Notes: a model not told the origin generated them from the sequence alone. A stretch of DNA of 6,047 bases from Thermoanaerobaculales bacterium (GCA_029938595.1 JAOZUP010000267.1:1-6047), one strand, 5' to 3'. Counted from the first letter of the stretch, positions 1-5,903 are shown. A program made the numbers and translations.

Positions 1-445
1 CAGCGCCCACGTCGGTCAGCGTGCGCTGGTAGAAATCGGTGAACATGCCGATGACATTGGGCGGCGCGTAGACGACGAGCGGACCCGTCTCCTTGAGGTC
101 GAGGTAACTCATCGAGTAGATGACGTCTGCATTTGGTGTGGGTACCAGCGCACGAGCGTCCATACGGTCTTTCCAGATCGGCAGCACGTTGTAGCCGGCG
201 CCAAATTCCGCCTCCGACCCGTCCCGCAGGCCGATGACGTTTAGGGTCGGCAGGGTCATCATGTAGCTCTGCACCGCGCGCTGCAGCAAGAACTGCTCGT
301 GCACGGAACTGAGCTCATCGGCGCCGGGCCATCCGCCGTCGTACATCTGCTTGACCAGCGGTGGCGTGACCGGAGCATCCTGCGCAGTCGCACTCGAGGC
401 AAGCAGCGTAATTACAAGCAAAAACACAATTTTAAAAATGGGCAT
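1..445 (-). CDS. DUF1254 domain protein, N-terminal part (runs off the left edge)
   Basis: About 148 residues are visible, with no stop before the window edge, so the C-terminal part is outside. The ATG at 445-443 has a clear Shine-Dalgarno site, AAGGAGA at 458-452, six bases upstream. The N-terminus is a typical Sec signal peptide: MPIFK, then a hydrophobic run ending ASSATA, with likely cleavage before QDAP. The region around residues 110-140 carries the DUF1254 signature: TPNADVIYSMSYLDL, then a VVYAPPN strand and MFTDFYQ. DUF1254 usually pairs with a C-terminal DUF1214 domain, which would lie to the left of position 1. The biochemical role of the family is not established. The gene starts 52 bp after the stop of the complete DUF1254 gene upstream, so co-transcription is likely. 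The two proteins are paralogous but clearly diverged. Family assignment is firm; function is unknown. Confidence 0.88.
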   Translation of the reverse strand, partial: MPIFKIVFLLVITLLASSATAQDAPVTPPLVKQMYDGGWPGADELSSVHEQFLLQRAVQSYMMTLPTLNVIGLRDGSEAEFGAGYNVLPIWKDRMDARALVPTPNADVIYSMSYLDLKETGPLVVYAPPNVIGMFTDFYQRTLTDVGA

Positions 446-497
446 TCTTAGTCTCCTTAACATATGAATTCCAAGAGGCTTCCTATCCTCAAAAACG

Positions 498-1976
498 TTA
501 ACTACCCTTCTCTACGTTCGGGGGCATCCAGCTTGCATCGAGGATTGTTTTCTCCGGCCAGTAGGTGCGCAGGTAAAGGGAAAACACTCCATCGGGCGCC
601 GGCAGCCAGTTGGATTCCTTGTCCTTGCCGGGTGACTTCGCACCCATATACAAGGTGAGAGAACCGTCTGCGTTGTATTGCAGCGTCTTGTTCTTGGTGC
701 CTAGCGAGTAGCGCTTCAGCGGATTTTGATTGAAAAAGTGCTGTTCGTTGTAAAGCGTCAGCGACCAGAACCCACGAACCGGTGGCGTCTGGCCTTTCGG
801 GAAAGTGAGGGTGTAGCTATTACTACCGTCGAGCGGCTGTCCCGTGCTGTCGAAATCGCGATAGAGGTACTTGGTCTCGTTTGGCATGTTCTCCCACATG
901 TTCGACTTCGCACTGGCCGTGCGATTGAGGTAGTCGGTACCCCACGCCGCATTGTTCACCTGCGAATTCCAGCCATTGCCGGCGGAGCGACCATTATGGA
1001 TCCACTGACGTAGCGGTGGGAGCATCGCGGACTCGGTCGCTTTCGCGGTTTCTATGAGCCACTGCTTCACCTTCGGATCCTTGTCTGCGGCATCCAGCAC
1101 ACTGCTAATCCATCCATAGAGGGCTTCCTCGCCCGGTAACGGCGGCACCGACTTCATCACGCCCGGCAATTCGTCGAAGAACGTCTCCGGGTTCACCCAT
1201 TGCGTCTCGCCTTTGCCGCTGGACTTGGGTGTGATTATCGGGGTTTTTGTCCAATCTGTCGTCTTCATCTTCCCGTCGAACTTCGAGAGCGGATAGACGC
1301 CGACCCGACTAATCACTGGCTGAATGGCCGCCTTATCTTCCGCCGTGGAGTCCATGAAAATACGCGGAATCACAAATATCAGCGCCGTGTCAGACTTCAC
1401 CACAGCCTTGATGCCGGCGGGCGTCTTGCCGTTCCAGTTTGGTCCGACAACCAGGTAGAAGCCGGGCTTGGTGCCGTAGGGCTTGCCAATTTTGGAGAAC
1501 TCCGACGTGCGTGCACCATAAACCGCATACACCCAGAACCGATCTTTGAAGTCGGGCACCTGCAAGACGACCGAATCCTTGTCCAGATCAAAAAATCCGG
1601 TGCCGTACACAACGTCCTGGTTTGGGCAGGCGACGGATTTCTGTTCCGGGCTGATGTAGTCGGTGAGCATCGCAAGCCCGTTGTAGCCCATCGGCAACCC
1701 GCCATACACAGAGGGTTCCTTTATCTTGGAGAACGCAGTAGCGCGATTGGACATATTGACCAGCGGCCAGCCCCAGACGTAGGCCATCTGCCCAACCGCC
1801 TGGACATATGCCTGAGTCATCGTATTGCCGGATGCCGGGCCTGTGCCTGGAACCTGGTCAGCGGATGTTGGGGCCGGCACGTACACTTGCTGCGCGTGCC
1901 CGGTTGTTGTGAATGCCGGCGATGCAAGGAGCACGGCGGCAAAAAGAACGGCTGCTCGTTTCTTGGTTGTTATCAT
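498..1976 (-). CDS. Exported DUF1254/DUF1214 domain protein
   Basis: This is a 492-residue protein starting at the ATG 1976-1974. That start is preceded by GGAGAG (1987-1982) at good spacing and opens directly on a signal peptide: MITTKKR, a hydrophobic core, then TTTGHA with probable cleavage before QQVY. A GTG ten codons upstream (2006) adds a hydrophilic stretch and is less likely. The DUF1254 part is around residues 60-200, with PNQDVVYGTGFFDL near 118 and FWVYAVYGARTSEF near 147, followed by FYLVVGPNW. The DUF1214 part is at about 390-485, with PPVRGFWSLTLYN near 398, NPLKRYSLG near 418, YNADGSLTLYM near 434 and SNWLPAP near 455. Length and domain order are normal for full-length family members. 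It is probably periplasmic. Its close downstream neighbour is a second DUF1254 gene. No enzyme activity is established for the family, so none is assigned. Confidence 0.93.
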   Translation of the reverse strand: MITTKKRAAVLFAAVLLASPAFTTTGHAQQVYVPAPTSADQVPGTGPASGNTMTQAYVQAVGQMAYVWGWPLVNMSNRATAFSKIKEPSVYGGLPMGYNGLAMLTDYISPEQKSVACPNQDVVYGTGFFDLDKDSVVLQVPDFKDRFWVYAVYGARTSEFSKIGKPYGTKPGFYLVVGPNWNGKTPAGIKAVVKSDTALIFVIPRIFMDSTAEDKAAIQPVISRVGVYPLSKFDGKMKTTDWTKTPIITPKSSGKGETQWVNPETFFDELPGVMKSVPPLPGEEALYGWISSVLDAADKDPKVKQWLIETAKATESAMLPPLRQWIHNGRSAGNGWNSQVNNAAWGTDYLNRTASAKSNMWENMPNETKYLYRDFDSTGQPLDGSNSYTLTFPKGQTPPVRGFWSLTLYNEQHFFNQNPLKRYSLGTKNKTLQYNADGSLTLYMGAKSPGKDKESNWLPAPDGVFSLYLRTYWPEKTILDASWMPPNVEKGS

Positions 1977-2051
1977 CGTTTCTCTCCATTTCTTAGAATC
2001 GTTCACACTCGGTATCGCGATGCATCAGCCACGAACGAGCCCTTCGAGGAC

Positions 2052-2077
2052 TCTGAAGGTGGGCCAAGGCCCACCCT
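2052..2077 (-). repeat. Palindromic intergenic repeat, copy A
   Basis: Read on the minus strand this is AGGGTGGGCCTTGGCCCACC followed by TTCAGA. The core GGTGGGCC / GGCCCACC is a perfect 8-bp inverted repeat around two bases. A second short arm pair, CCTTC...GAAGG, follows. It begins a few bases after the stop of the unknown secreted gene, and that TAG belongs to a GTAGGG leader resembling the start of the other copies. The same unit recurs near 3874-3900 and 5971-5995 in the same orientation. It behaves like a REP-type dispersed element. Confidence 0.85.
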
Positions 2078-2080
2078 CCC

Positions 2081-2818
2081 CTACTTATCGTGGCCCTTCT
2101 GCTTGTTCTTTTTCTTGGCGGCTTTCCACTCCTTCTCGAACGCCTTGGCCTCGTCCTTGGTCATGATCTTCATCGGCACTCTGACGACGCTGTTCGCAAA
2201 CTGCACGTCCAGGTTGTAGTTGCCGTACTGGATACCGCCGGGAACGTGGAAGTAGAGCCGGCCGACGCAGGCGCGTTGGGGATTGAGCTCGACCTGGTCG
2301 TAGGCCAGGCTCTGCATCGGTTTCGTGGGATCCGAGAAAAACCCGATGCGGCACGCCTGGTCCGCACCGGGCGGGAAATAGTTGATCGAATCTTGGTTCA
2401 TATTTGCCCTCTCGGTCATGGCTTCAAGAGAGCCGCGGGCTTTCCCGTACTCTTTCGCGCTCGGCAGTGCGATGACCTGTCCGCCGGGCGCCACGAGCTT
2501 GATCTGGTCACGAGTGATCTTCTGGCCCTTCACGCCCTTGAGCACGGTCATGCCGACATCAAGCAGCATCCACTCGTTTTTGACCGATTCGTTCGCGATC
2601 CTGTAACCGAGGACCACCCAGCCCTCGTCGGTTTCGGCGACGCGGACGTACTGGCCCTCGACGCCGGTCTTTTCTCCGGCCTGCGAGGGCGTTTCATCGG
2701 CGGCGGCTGCGAGAGCCCCGTAGCCGACGCTGGTCAGTGCGACCACGGACGCCAGCACCATGCAAAACAACTTCTGGTTTTTCACTTTGAACATCCTTTC
2801 GTCTCGTTCAAATAACAT
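2081..2818 (-). CDS. Secreted protein of unknown family
   Basis: This is a 245-residue protein that I do not recognise. From the ATG at 2818 it has a charged start (MLFERDERMFKVKNQK), a hydrophobic signal core and a probable cleavage in the GALAAAA stretch before DETP. The mature part reads as beta-rich. It includes GWVVLGYRIANES, an acidic/aromatic stretch with NYFPPGADQACRIGFF, and a strand-rich end, GRLYFHVPGGIQYG followed by YNLDVQF. It has two mature cysteines (about 156 and 184) that could form a disulfide, and a lysine-rich tail (about 221-245). Start choice is uncertain. The ATG at 2818 has AGAGG five bases upstream, but that site lies in the end of the MITE-like element. The ATG at 2794 gives a tidier signal peptide (237 residues) but its AAAGG abuts the start codon. 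Co-directional with the lipoprotein upstream and DUF1254 downstream. Reality of the gene is well supported; function is unknown. Confidence 0.82.
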   Translation of the reverse strand: MLFERDERMFKVKNQKLFCMVLASVVALTSVGYGALAAAADETPSQAGEKTGVEGQYVRVAETDEGWVVLGYRIANESVKNEWMLLDVGMTVLKGVKGQKITRDQIKLVAPGGQVIALPSAKEYGKARGSLEAMTERANMNQDSINYFPPGADQACRIGFFSDPTKPMQSLAYDQVELNPQRACVGRLYFHVPGGIQYGNYNLDVQFANSVVRVPMKIMTKDEAKAFEKEWKAAKKKNKQKGHDK

Positions 2819-2820
2819 TC

Positions 2821-2963
2821 GAGCCTCTTGCAAAATTCGAATTCCCACGGGCGGGGATAAACCCCGCCCCTACGGATTTCTTTGTAGGGGCGGGGTTTAT
2901 CCCCGCCCTTTCGCATTCTATTACCTCGCACGCTCGCCCGTGAGCTATTTTTGCAAGCGGCTC
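2821..2963. mobile_element. MITE-like element with terminal inverted repeats and 4-bp target duplication
   Basis: The ends are imperfect inverted repeats. GAGCCTCTTGCAAAA at 2821-2835 matches the reverse complement of 2949-2963 (GAGCCGCTTGCAAAA) at 14 of 15 positions. The element is flanked by the direct repeat ATTC at 2817-2820 and 2964-2967, as expected for a target-site duplication. It has no coding capacity for a transposase, so it would be a non-autonomous element mobilised in trans. The interior holds a perfect 25-bp inverted repeat. Removing the element and one ATTC would leave about 50 bp between the lipoprotein stop and the first ATG of the secreted gene, a normal intra-operon spacing. 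The family of the parent transposase is not identifiable from this window. Confidence 0.72.
2849..2908. repeat. Perfect 25-bp inverted repeat (long hairpin) inside the MITE-like element
   Basis: The arms 2849-2873 and 2884-2908 are exact reverse complements around a 10-base loop. Each arm also contains its own inverted repeat, GGCGGGG/CCCCGCC around ATAAA, so a cruciform or a double-hairpin fold is possible. On the minus strand it reads GTAGGGGCGGGG...CCCCGCCC, then loop, then the mirror arm. No clear U-tract follows on either strand, so it is not a textbook intrinsic terminator, although a stem this strong could still cause pausing or polarity. Confidence 0.93.
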
Positions 2964-2989
2964 ATTCGTCAGCCAGACCGTAACTCCTC

Positions 2990-3853
2990 CTACATACCCC
3001 CCAGCAGTTGCTTCTTTTTGGCGTCGTAGTCCTGCTGGGTGATGAGCCCCTTGGTTAGCATGTCCTTGAGTTCCGAGAGCTCCTGTTCAACGGACTCGGA
3101 CCCGGTGGAGCCGGCAGTGCCCGTAGCATTTTGGGCCGAGGCGGCGGCCTGGGTGGCCGCATCCGCCGCCTGATTCGCCGACGCGGCGGCATCGTTGGCT
3201 GCCGCCGCCGACTGCGACGCTGAGTCCGACTGGTAGGCGGCATCCTGATAGGCGGCGTTGGCCGAGGCCGACCCGGCGGACGCTCCTACCGCCATGCCGA
3301 CGGCCATGGATCGCCGTCGAGTCCGGCGGTGTACTCCGGCCGCCGACAGCGGAGTCAGCGGTCTTCCGATGACGTCGATGAATAGGGTGTTGGGTCCGCC
3401 CCGTGCCGGGAGCTCGCCCTCCAGGATGTCGACACCGAAGGAGATCGCATCCCCTTGGATGACCGCGTCGGACATGGTCACAACGACGTTGGCCATCTCC
3501 CCCTCCTCGAGGATCGACAGGGTCGCGTTGGGCGGGTCGACGACAAAGCTGTCATCACCGGTCCGGCCCCACGCGTATGCCGTTTCGAGCGGCATGTGGC
3601 CGGCGATCCGGTCGGGCCGATCGGAGAAGAAGATCGTGGTGGGGCTCGTCCCATGGATGGTCAGCCGGTCGCCGTCGAACTCGAATCCTCGCGAACTCTG
3701 CACCAGGAGATAGGCCGGCTCGTGGGATGTGTCGTCATTGCCCTCGGCGTTGTCAGTCTTCGTGCAGCTCATCGAGGTGATGAACACCCCGGCCAGTACG
3801 AAGAACGCGGTTGTACCGTATCTCCGCGCGCGAGGCATCTCGTTTCCGTTCAT
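2990..3853 (-). CDS. Lipoprotein with alanine-rich linker and C-terminal SHOCT domain
   Basis: This is a 287-residue protein. The ATG at 3853 is chosen because AAGGAGGT (3868-3861) lies seven bases upstream. A GTG at 3895 would only add residues translated from the intergenic repeat. The N-terminus is basic then hydrophobic, with FITSMSC ending at Cys30, an imperfect but plausible lipobox. Residues about 45-175 form a beta-rich domain with FFSDRPDRIAGH (about 75-86) and DPPNATLS (about 106-113). An arginine cluster (RRTRRR, about 176) follows, then a long Ala/Ser/Gln-rich segment (about 184-244) that could be helical. The last 33 residues match the SHOCT pattern: LKDMLTKGLITQQDYDAKKKQLL. SHOCT is a short helical domain often at protein ends and proposed to mediate oligomerisation. 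The role here is unknown. Membrane-anchored, probably periplasmic-facing. Confidence 0.88.
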   Translation of the reverse strand: MNGNEMPRARRYGTTAFFVLAGVFITSMSCTKTDNAEGNDDTSHEPAYLLVQSSRGFEFDGDRLTIHGTSPTTIFFSDRPDRIAGHMPLETAYAWGRTGDDSFVVDPPNATLSILEEGEMANVVVTMSDAVIQGDAISFGVDILEGELPARGGPNTLFIDVIGRPLTPLSAAGVHRRTRRRSMAVGMAVGASAGSASANAAYQDAAYQSDSASQSAAAANDAAASANQAADAATQAAASAQNATGTAGSTGSESVEQELSELKDMLTKGLITQQDYDAKKKQLLGGM

Positions 3854-3860
3854 CTCCGTG

Positions 3861-3880
3861 ACCTCCTTCAATTCTGAAGG
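3861..3880 (-). promoter_or_regulatory. Shine-Dalgarno site overlapped by a small hairpin
   Basis: The ribosome binding site of the SHOCT lipoprotein, AAGGAGGT at 3868-3861, fixes the start at 3853. Immediately upstream in the mRNA, CCTTCA (3880-3875) can pair with TGAAGG (3870-3865) around the loop GAAT, which would occlude the 5' half of the site. The CCTTCA arm is the 3' end of repeat copy B. A regulatory effect is inferred only. Confidence 0.5.
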
Positions 3881-3940
3881 TGGGCCAAGGCCCACCCTAC
3901 CCCGGGCCCGAAAATCGAAAGACCCGTGTGCCCACCCTAC
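3875..3940 (-). repeat. Palindromic intergenic repeat, copy B, plus a partial second unit
   Basis: The complete unit occupies 3900-3875 and reads GTAGGGTGGGCCTTGGCCCA then CCTTCA on the minus strand, with the same 8-bp palindromic core as copies A and C. The first 11 bases, GTAGGGTGGGC, also occur at 3940-3930 in direct orientation, followed by unrelated sequence, so a truncated or diverged unit lies 40 bp upstream. The upstream GTAGGG supplies the TAG stop of the DUF3604-like tail. This fills most of the gap between that tail and the SHOCT lipoprotein. Confidence 0.8.
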
Positions 3941-4050
3941 CTCGCCGCAGGCGTGTACCAGATCGGTGACGACCAGGCGCGCTCCTGACGCGTCGCAAGG
4001 GAATCTGGGGCCGGAATGTTCTCCGGCCCCCCGATACCACCGGCTGATTC
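3937..4050 (-). pseudogene. DUF3604-like C-terminal tail without a start codon, in frame after the sulfatase stop
   Basis: Directly after the sulfatase TAG, the same frame stays open for 37 codons. It ends QERAWSSPIWYTPAAR before a TAG at 3939-3937. From memory, this QERAW(S/T)SPIWY ending is characteristic of DUF3604 proteins (normally about 620-690 residues), so the stretch looks like the surviving last codons of a lost gene. There is no ATG, GTG or TTG in this frame between the sulfatase stop and the motif. The motif matches the end of the 46-codon ORF at 5688-5828: 37 of 41 bases are identical (3947-3987 against 5701-5741), and three of the four differences are synonymous. Alternatives are a rare readthrough extension of the sulfatase or a chance frame match. 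Confidence 0.5.
4007..4030 (-). terminator. GC-rich stem-loop after the sulfatase gene
   Basis: Arms GGGGCCGGA (4030-4022 region read on the minus strand, GGGGCCGGA) and TCCGGCCCC are perfectly complementary over 9 bp around a 6-base loop. The stem begins 20 bases after the sulfatase stop. The downstream side lacks a real U-tract (AGATTCCCTT), so it is a weak or rho-dependent termination candidate, or an mRNA 3'-end stabiliser that would separate sulfatase levels from the downstream genes. Confidence 0.45.
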
Positions 4051-5649
4051 CTACTGGGTCGTCTTGCTTTCAGTCGTCATCGATGCCAGCACCTTGTCGA
4101 TGCTCAAGCTCGAACCACTGGCCGGTGGAAACTCCTTCAGACTCTCCAAGAACTGCTGAACGTACATTTGAGCGGGAACCATGACAAACATCCGGTCCGC
4201 CCACCACTTTACGTACATGTCTGACTGTTCCATGAATCGCTCGTAGGGGTCGCGACGAAGGTTGACGAGCATCGGCCAGCTTGGAGTTTTGTGCCAAGCG
4301 GTGGGAAGATTACCCGACATCTCGGTCCAGATGACCTTCCAGTCGTTATACCGAAGGCAATTCAGGCCGCCGGCGGCGTCGAAGTAGAAGATCTCACTGC
4401 GGTTGCCCGGACCCTTACCCATCAGCGCATCCGTCTGATCGTAACCGTCAAGGTGGGCCTTGAAGGTCTTGCCATTGGCCTTGACGCCGCCTTTCAGGAG
4501 CTTCTCCTTGATATCGGGTTCACCAACAATGGACAGCAAGGTCGTCATCCAATCCTGTTGCGAGAAAATGTCGTTGATGATCGTACCTGCCGGGAACTTG
4601 CCCGGCCAGCGAGCCAGCATCGGCACGCGGAAGCCGCCTTCGTTGGTCAGGCCCTTCTCACCTCTGAACGGATGGGTGCCGCCCTGCGGCCAGGTGAATA
4701 TTTCAGCGCCATTGTCAGTCGACCAGATCACAATCGTGTCATCGGCGATGCCCAGTGAGTCGAGCTTGTCGAGCAGTGCTCCGGTGACATAGTCCAGCTC
4801 CGCCATGCCGTCTGCAAAAATTCCATTACCGGTTTTGTTATCCCATTTTTCAGACAGATGGATCCAGACATGGTTGCGTGTCGAGACATGCCACAGGAAG
4901 AACGGTTTGCCCGACGCGTGCGCCCGATCTATGAAATCGAGCGACCTATTGAGAAGGTCTTCCTCAATCGTTTCCATGCGCTTCTTGGTTAGCGGACCCG
5001 TATCGGTGCAACTCTGTTTGCCAACGACGCCCCAGCGTGGCTCGTCCGTGTTGTCGAACGTATCCGTCGCAACGCAGTCCATCACGCCGCGTGGACCAAA
5101 TTTTTGCCTGAACGCGGGGTCCTTCGGGTAGTCCGGGTTCTCCGGCTCTTCTTCGGCATTCAGGTGGTACAGGTTGCCGTAAAATTCATCCATGCCGTGC
5201 ACGGTCGGCAGGTACTCGTTGCGGTCACCCAGGTGATTCTTCCCAAACTGACCGGTCATATAGCCATGCGGTTTCAGCAGTTCCACGATGGTCGGGTCAA
5301 TGGCGCGAACACCATGCTTCGCGCCCGGCATGCCGATCGTCAGTAGACCGGTGCGGAAAGGGTTTTGTCCCAGCATGAACGAAGCGCGCCCTGCGGTACA
5401 GGATTGCTGGGCGTAAGCGTCGGTGAACAAGAGTCCTTCGTTGGCAATGCGATCAATATTCGGTGTTCTGCCTCCCATCAAGCCCCGGTGATAAGCGCTG
5501 ATGTCGTCCTGTCCGATATCATCGCCCCAAATCACCACGATGTTTGGTTTCTTGTCCTGCGCGTAGGCCGTTCCGGCGGACAAACAAAGTCCGCACAACA
5601 GCAGTGCAAAGATAGAAATGGTTGTGGTTCTCATGATCTTGGTTCGCAT
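4051..5649 (-). CDS. Exported type I arylsulfatase (sulfatase family)
   Basis: This is a 532-residue hydrolase expected to cleave sulfate esters in the periplasm; the substrate is not predictable here. The signal peptide is MRTKIMRTTT, a hydrophobic core and TAYA, with cleavage before QDKK. The ATG at 5649 follows AGGGGA at short spacing. Metal ligands are GDDIG (Asp43-Asp44) and STDNG (Asp312-Asn313). The formylglycine site is Cys84 in SCTAGR, fitting C-x-(P/A)-x-R, with Arg88. Other active-site candidates are Lys137 and His139 in GKNHLG, His254 or His260 in FFLWHVSTRNH, and Lys332 in RGEKGLTNEGGFRVP. Length and motif order match complete sulfatases, so it looks intact. Cys84 needs conversion by a maturase (FGE- or anSME-type) that is not in the window. 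It lies 38 bp after a 46-codon ORF and before a stem-loop. Confidence 0.96.
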   Translation of the reverse strand: MRTKIMRTTTISIFALLLCGLCLSAGTAYAQDKKPNIVVIWGDDIGQDDISAYHRGLMGGRTPNIDRIANEGLLFTDAYAQQSCTAGRASFMLGQNPFRTGLLTIGMPGAKHGVRAIDPTIVELLKPHGYMTGQFGKNHLGDRNEYLPTVHGMDEFYGNLYHLNAEEEPENPDYPKDPAFRQKFGPRGVMDCVATDTFDNTDEPRWGVVGKQSCTDTGPLTKKRMETIEEDLLNRSLDFIDRAHASGKPFFLWHVSTRNHVWIHLSEKWDNKTGNGIFADGMAELDYVTGALLDKLDSLGIADDTIVIWSTDNGAEIFTWPQGGTHPFRGEKGLTNEGGFRVPMLARWPGKFPAGTIINDIFSQQDWMTTLLSIVGEPDIKEKLLKGGVKANGKTFKAHLDGYDQTDALMGKGPGNRSEIFYFDAAGGLNCLRYNDWKVIWTEMSGNLPTAWHKTPSWPMLVNLRRDPYERFMEQSDMYVKWWADRMFVMVPAQMYVQQFLESLKEFPPASGSSLSIDKVLASMTTESKTTQ

Positions 5650-5660
5650 TCTTTTCCCCT

Positions 5661-5692
5661 TTCAGTTCGTACTATTTTCAGTTCCCACTATT
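5661..5692. repeat. Tandem duplication of a 16-bp unit before the sulfatase start
   Basis: TTCAGTTCGTACTATT (5661-5676) is followed at once by TTCAGTTCCCACTATT (5677-5692), identical at 14 of 16 positions. The pair fills most of the 38-bp gap between the small ORF and the sulfatase. One copy contains the small ORF's TAG stop and the other lies just before the sulfatase Shine-Dalgarno region. It may be a replication-slippage product. Confidence 0.75.
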
Positions 5693-5828
5693 TCGCTTCT
5701 GCAGGCGTGTACCAGATCGACGATGACCAGGCACGCTCCTGGATGGTTGGCGGCACCGCGTCGGACAGCGGAAGATTGTTTCTGGCCGAGTCGTAGGTCG
5801 ACGGTTGGCTCGAATTGACGGCGGTCAT
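5688..5828 (-). CDS. 46-residue ORF ending in a DUF3604-like tail (possible gene remnant)
   Basis: This short ORF runs from the ATG at 5828-5826 to a TAG at 5690-5688. It has a strong ribosome binding site, GGAGG at 5841-5837, eight bases upstream. The first half is hydrophilic (MTAVNSSQPSTYDSARNN), with no signal peptide. The second half ends TIQERAWSSSIWYTPAEAK, matching what I recall of the extreme C-terminus of DUF3604 proteins and the tail at 3937-4050. The simplest reading is an internally deleted gene that kept its start region and last codons. The retained Shine-Dalgarno site, a possible upstream promoter and intact frame leave open that a small peptide is made, possibly as a leader for the sulfatase 38 bp downstream. 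It is far shorter than any normal DUF3604 protein. Confidence 0.45.
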   Translation of the reverse strand: MTAVNSSQPSTYDSARNNLPLSDAVPPTIQERAWSSSIWYTPAEAK

Positions 5829-5903
5829 GATTCAATCCTCCATTCGGGCTGGTTGCCCACGGGCTCTTGTGCGCGTCTCTCTCAATCTGTTGGCTGCCCG
5901 CGT

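Noticed and set aside
1977..2006. Upstream GTG start for the complete DUF1254 gene
   Set aside because: It adds ten hydrophilic residues before the signal peptide, while the ATG at 1976 has GGAGAG at proper spacing.
1200..2219. Plus-strand ORF of 339 codons
   Set aside because: It lies antisense over the DUF1254 gene and the end of the secreted gene, both of which have recognisable domains or signal peptides. Its translation is Arg/His/Cys-rich with no recognisable motif.
2090..2815. Plus-strand ORF of 241 codons
   Set aside because: It mirrors the secreted gene almost exactly on the opposite strand. The minus frame has a signal peptide and ordered composition; this one does not.
2849..2908. 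Intrinsic terminator at the long hairpin
   Set aside because: There is no U-tract on either side, and the hairpin is better explained as the core of the MITE-like element.
3854..3895. Upstream GTG start for the SHOCT lipoprotein
   Set aside because: The extra residues are translated from the palindromic repeat and the Shine-Dalgarno site itself. The ATG at 3853 is ideally placed.
5365..5796. Plus-strand ORF of 143 codons
   Set aside because: It runs antisense through the sulfatase N-terminus and the small ORF. No family features are seen.
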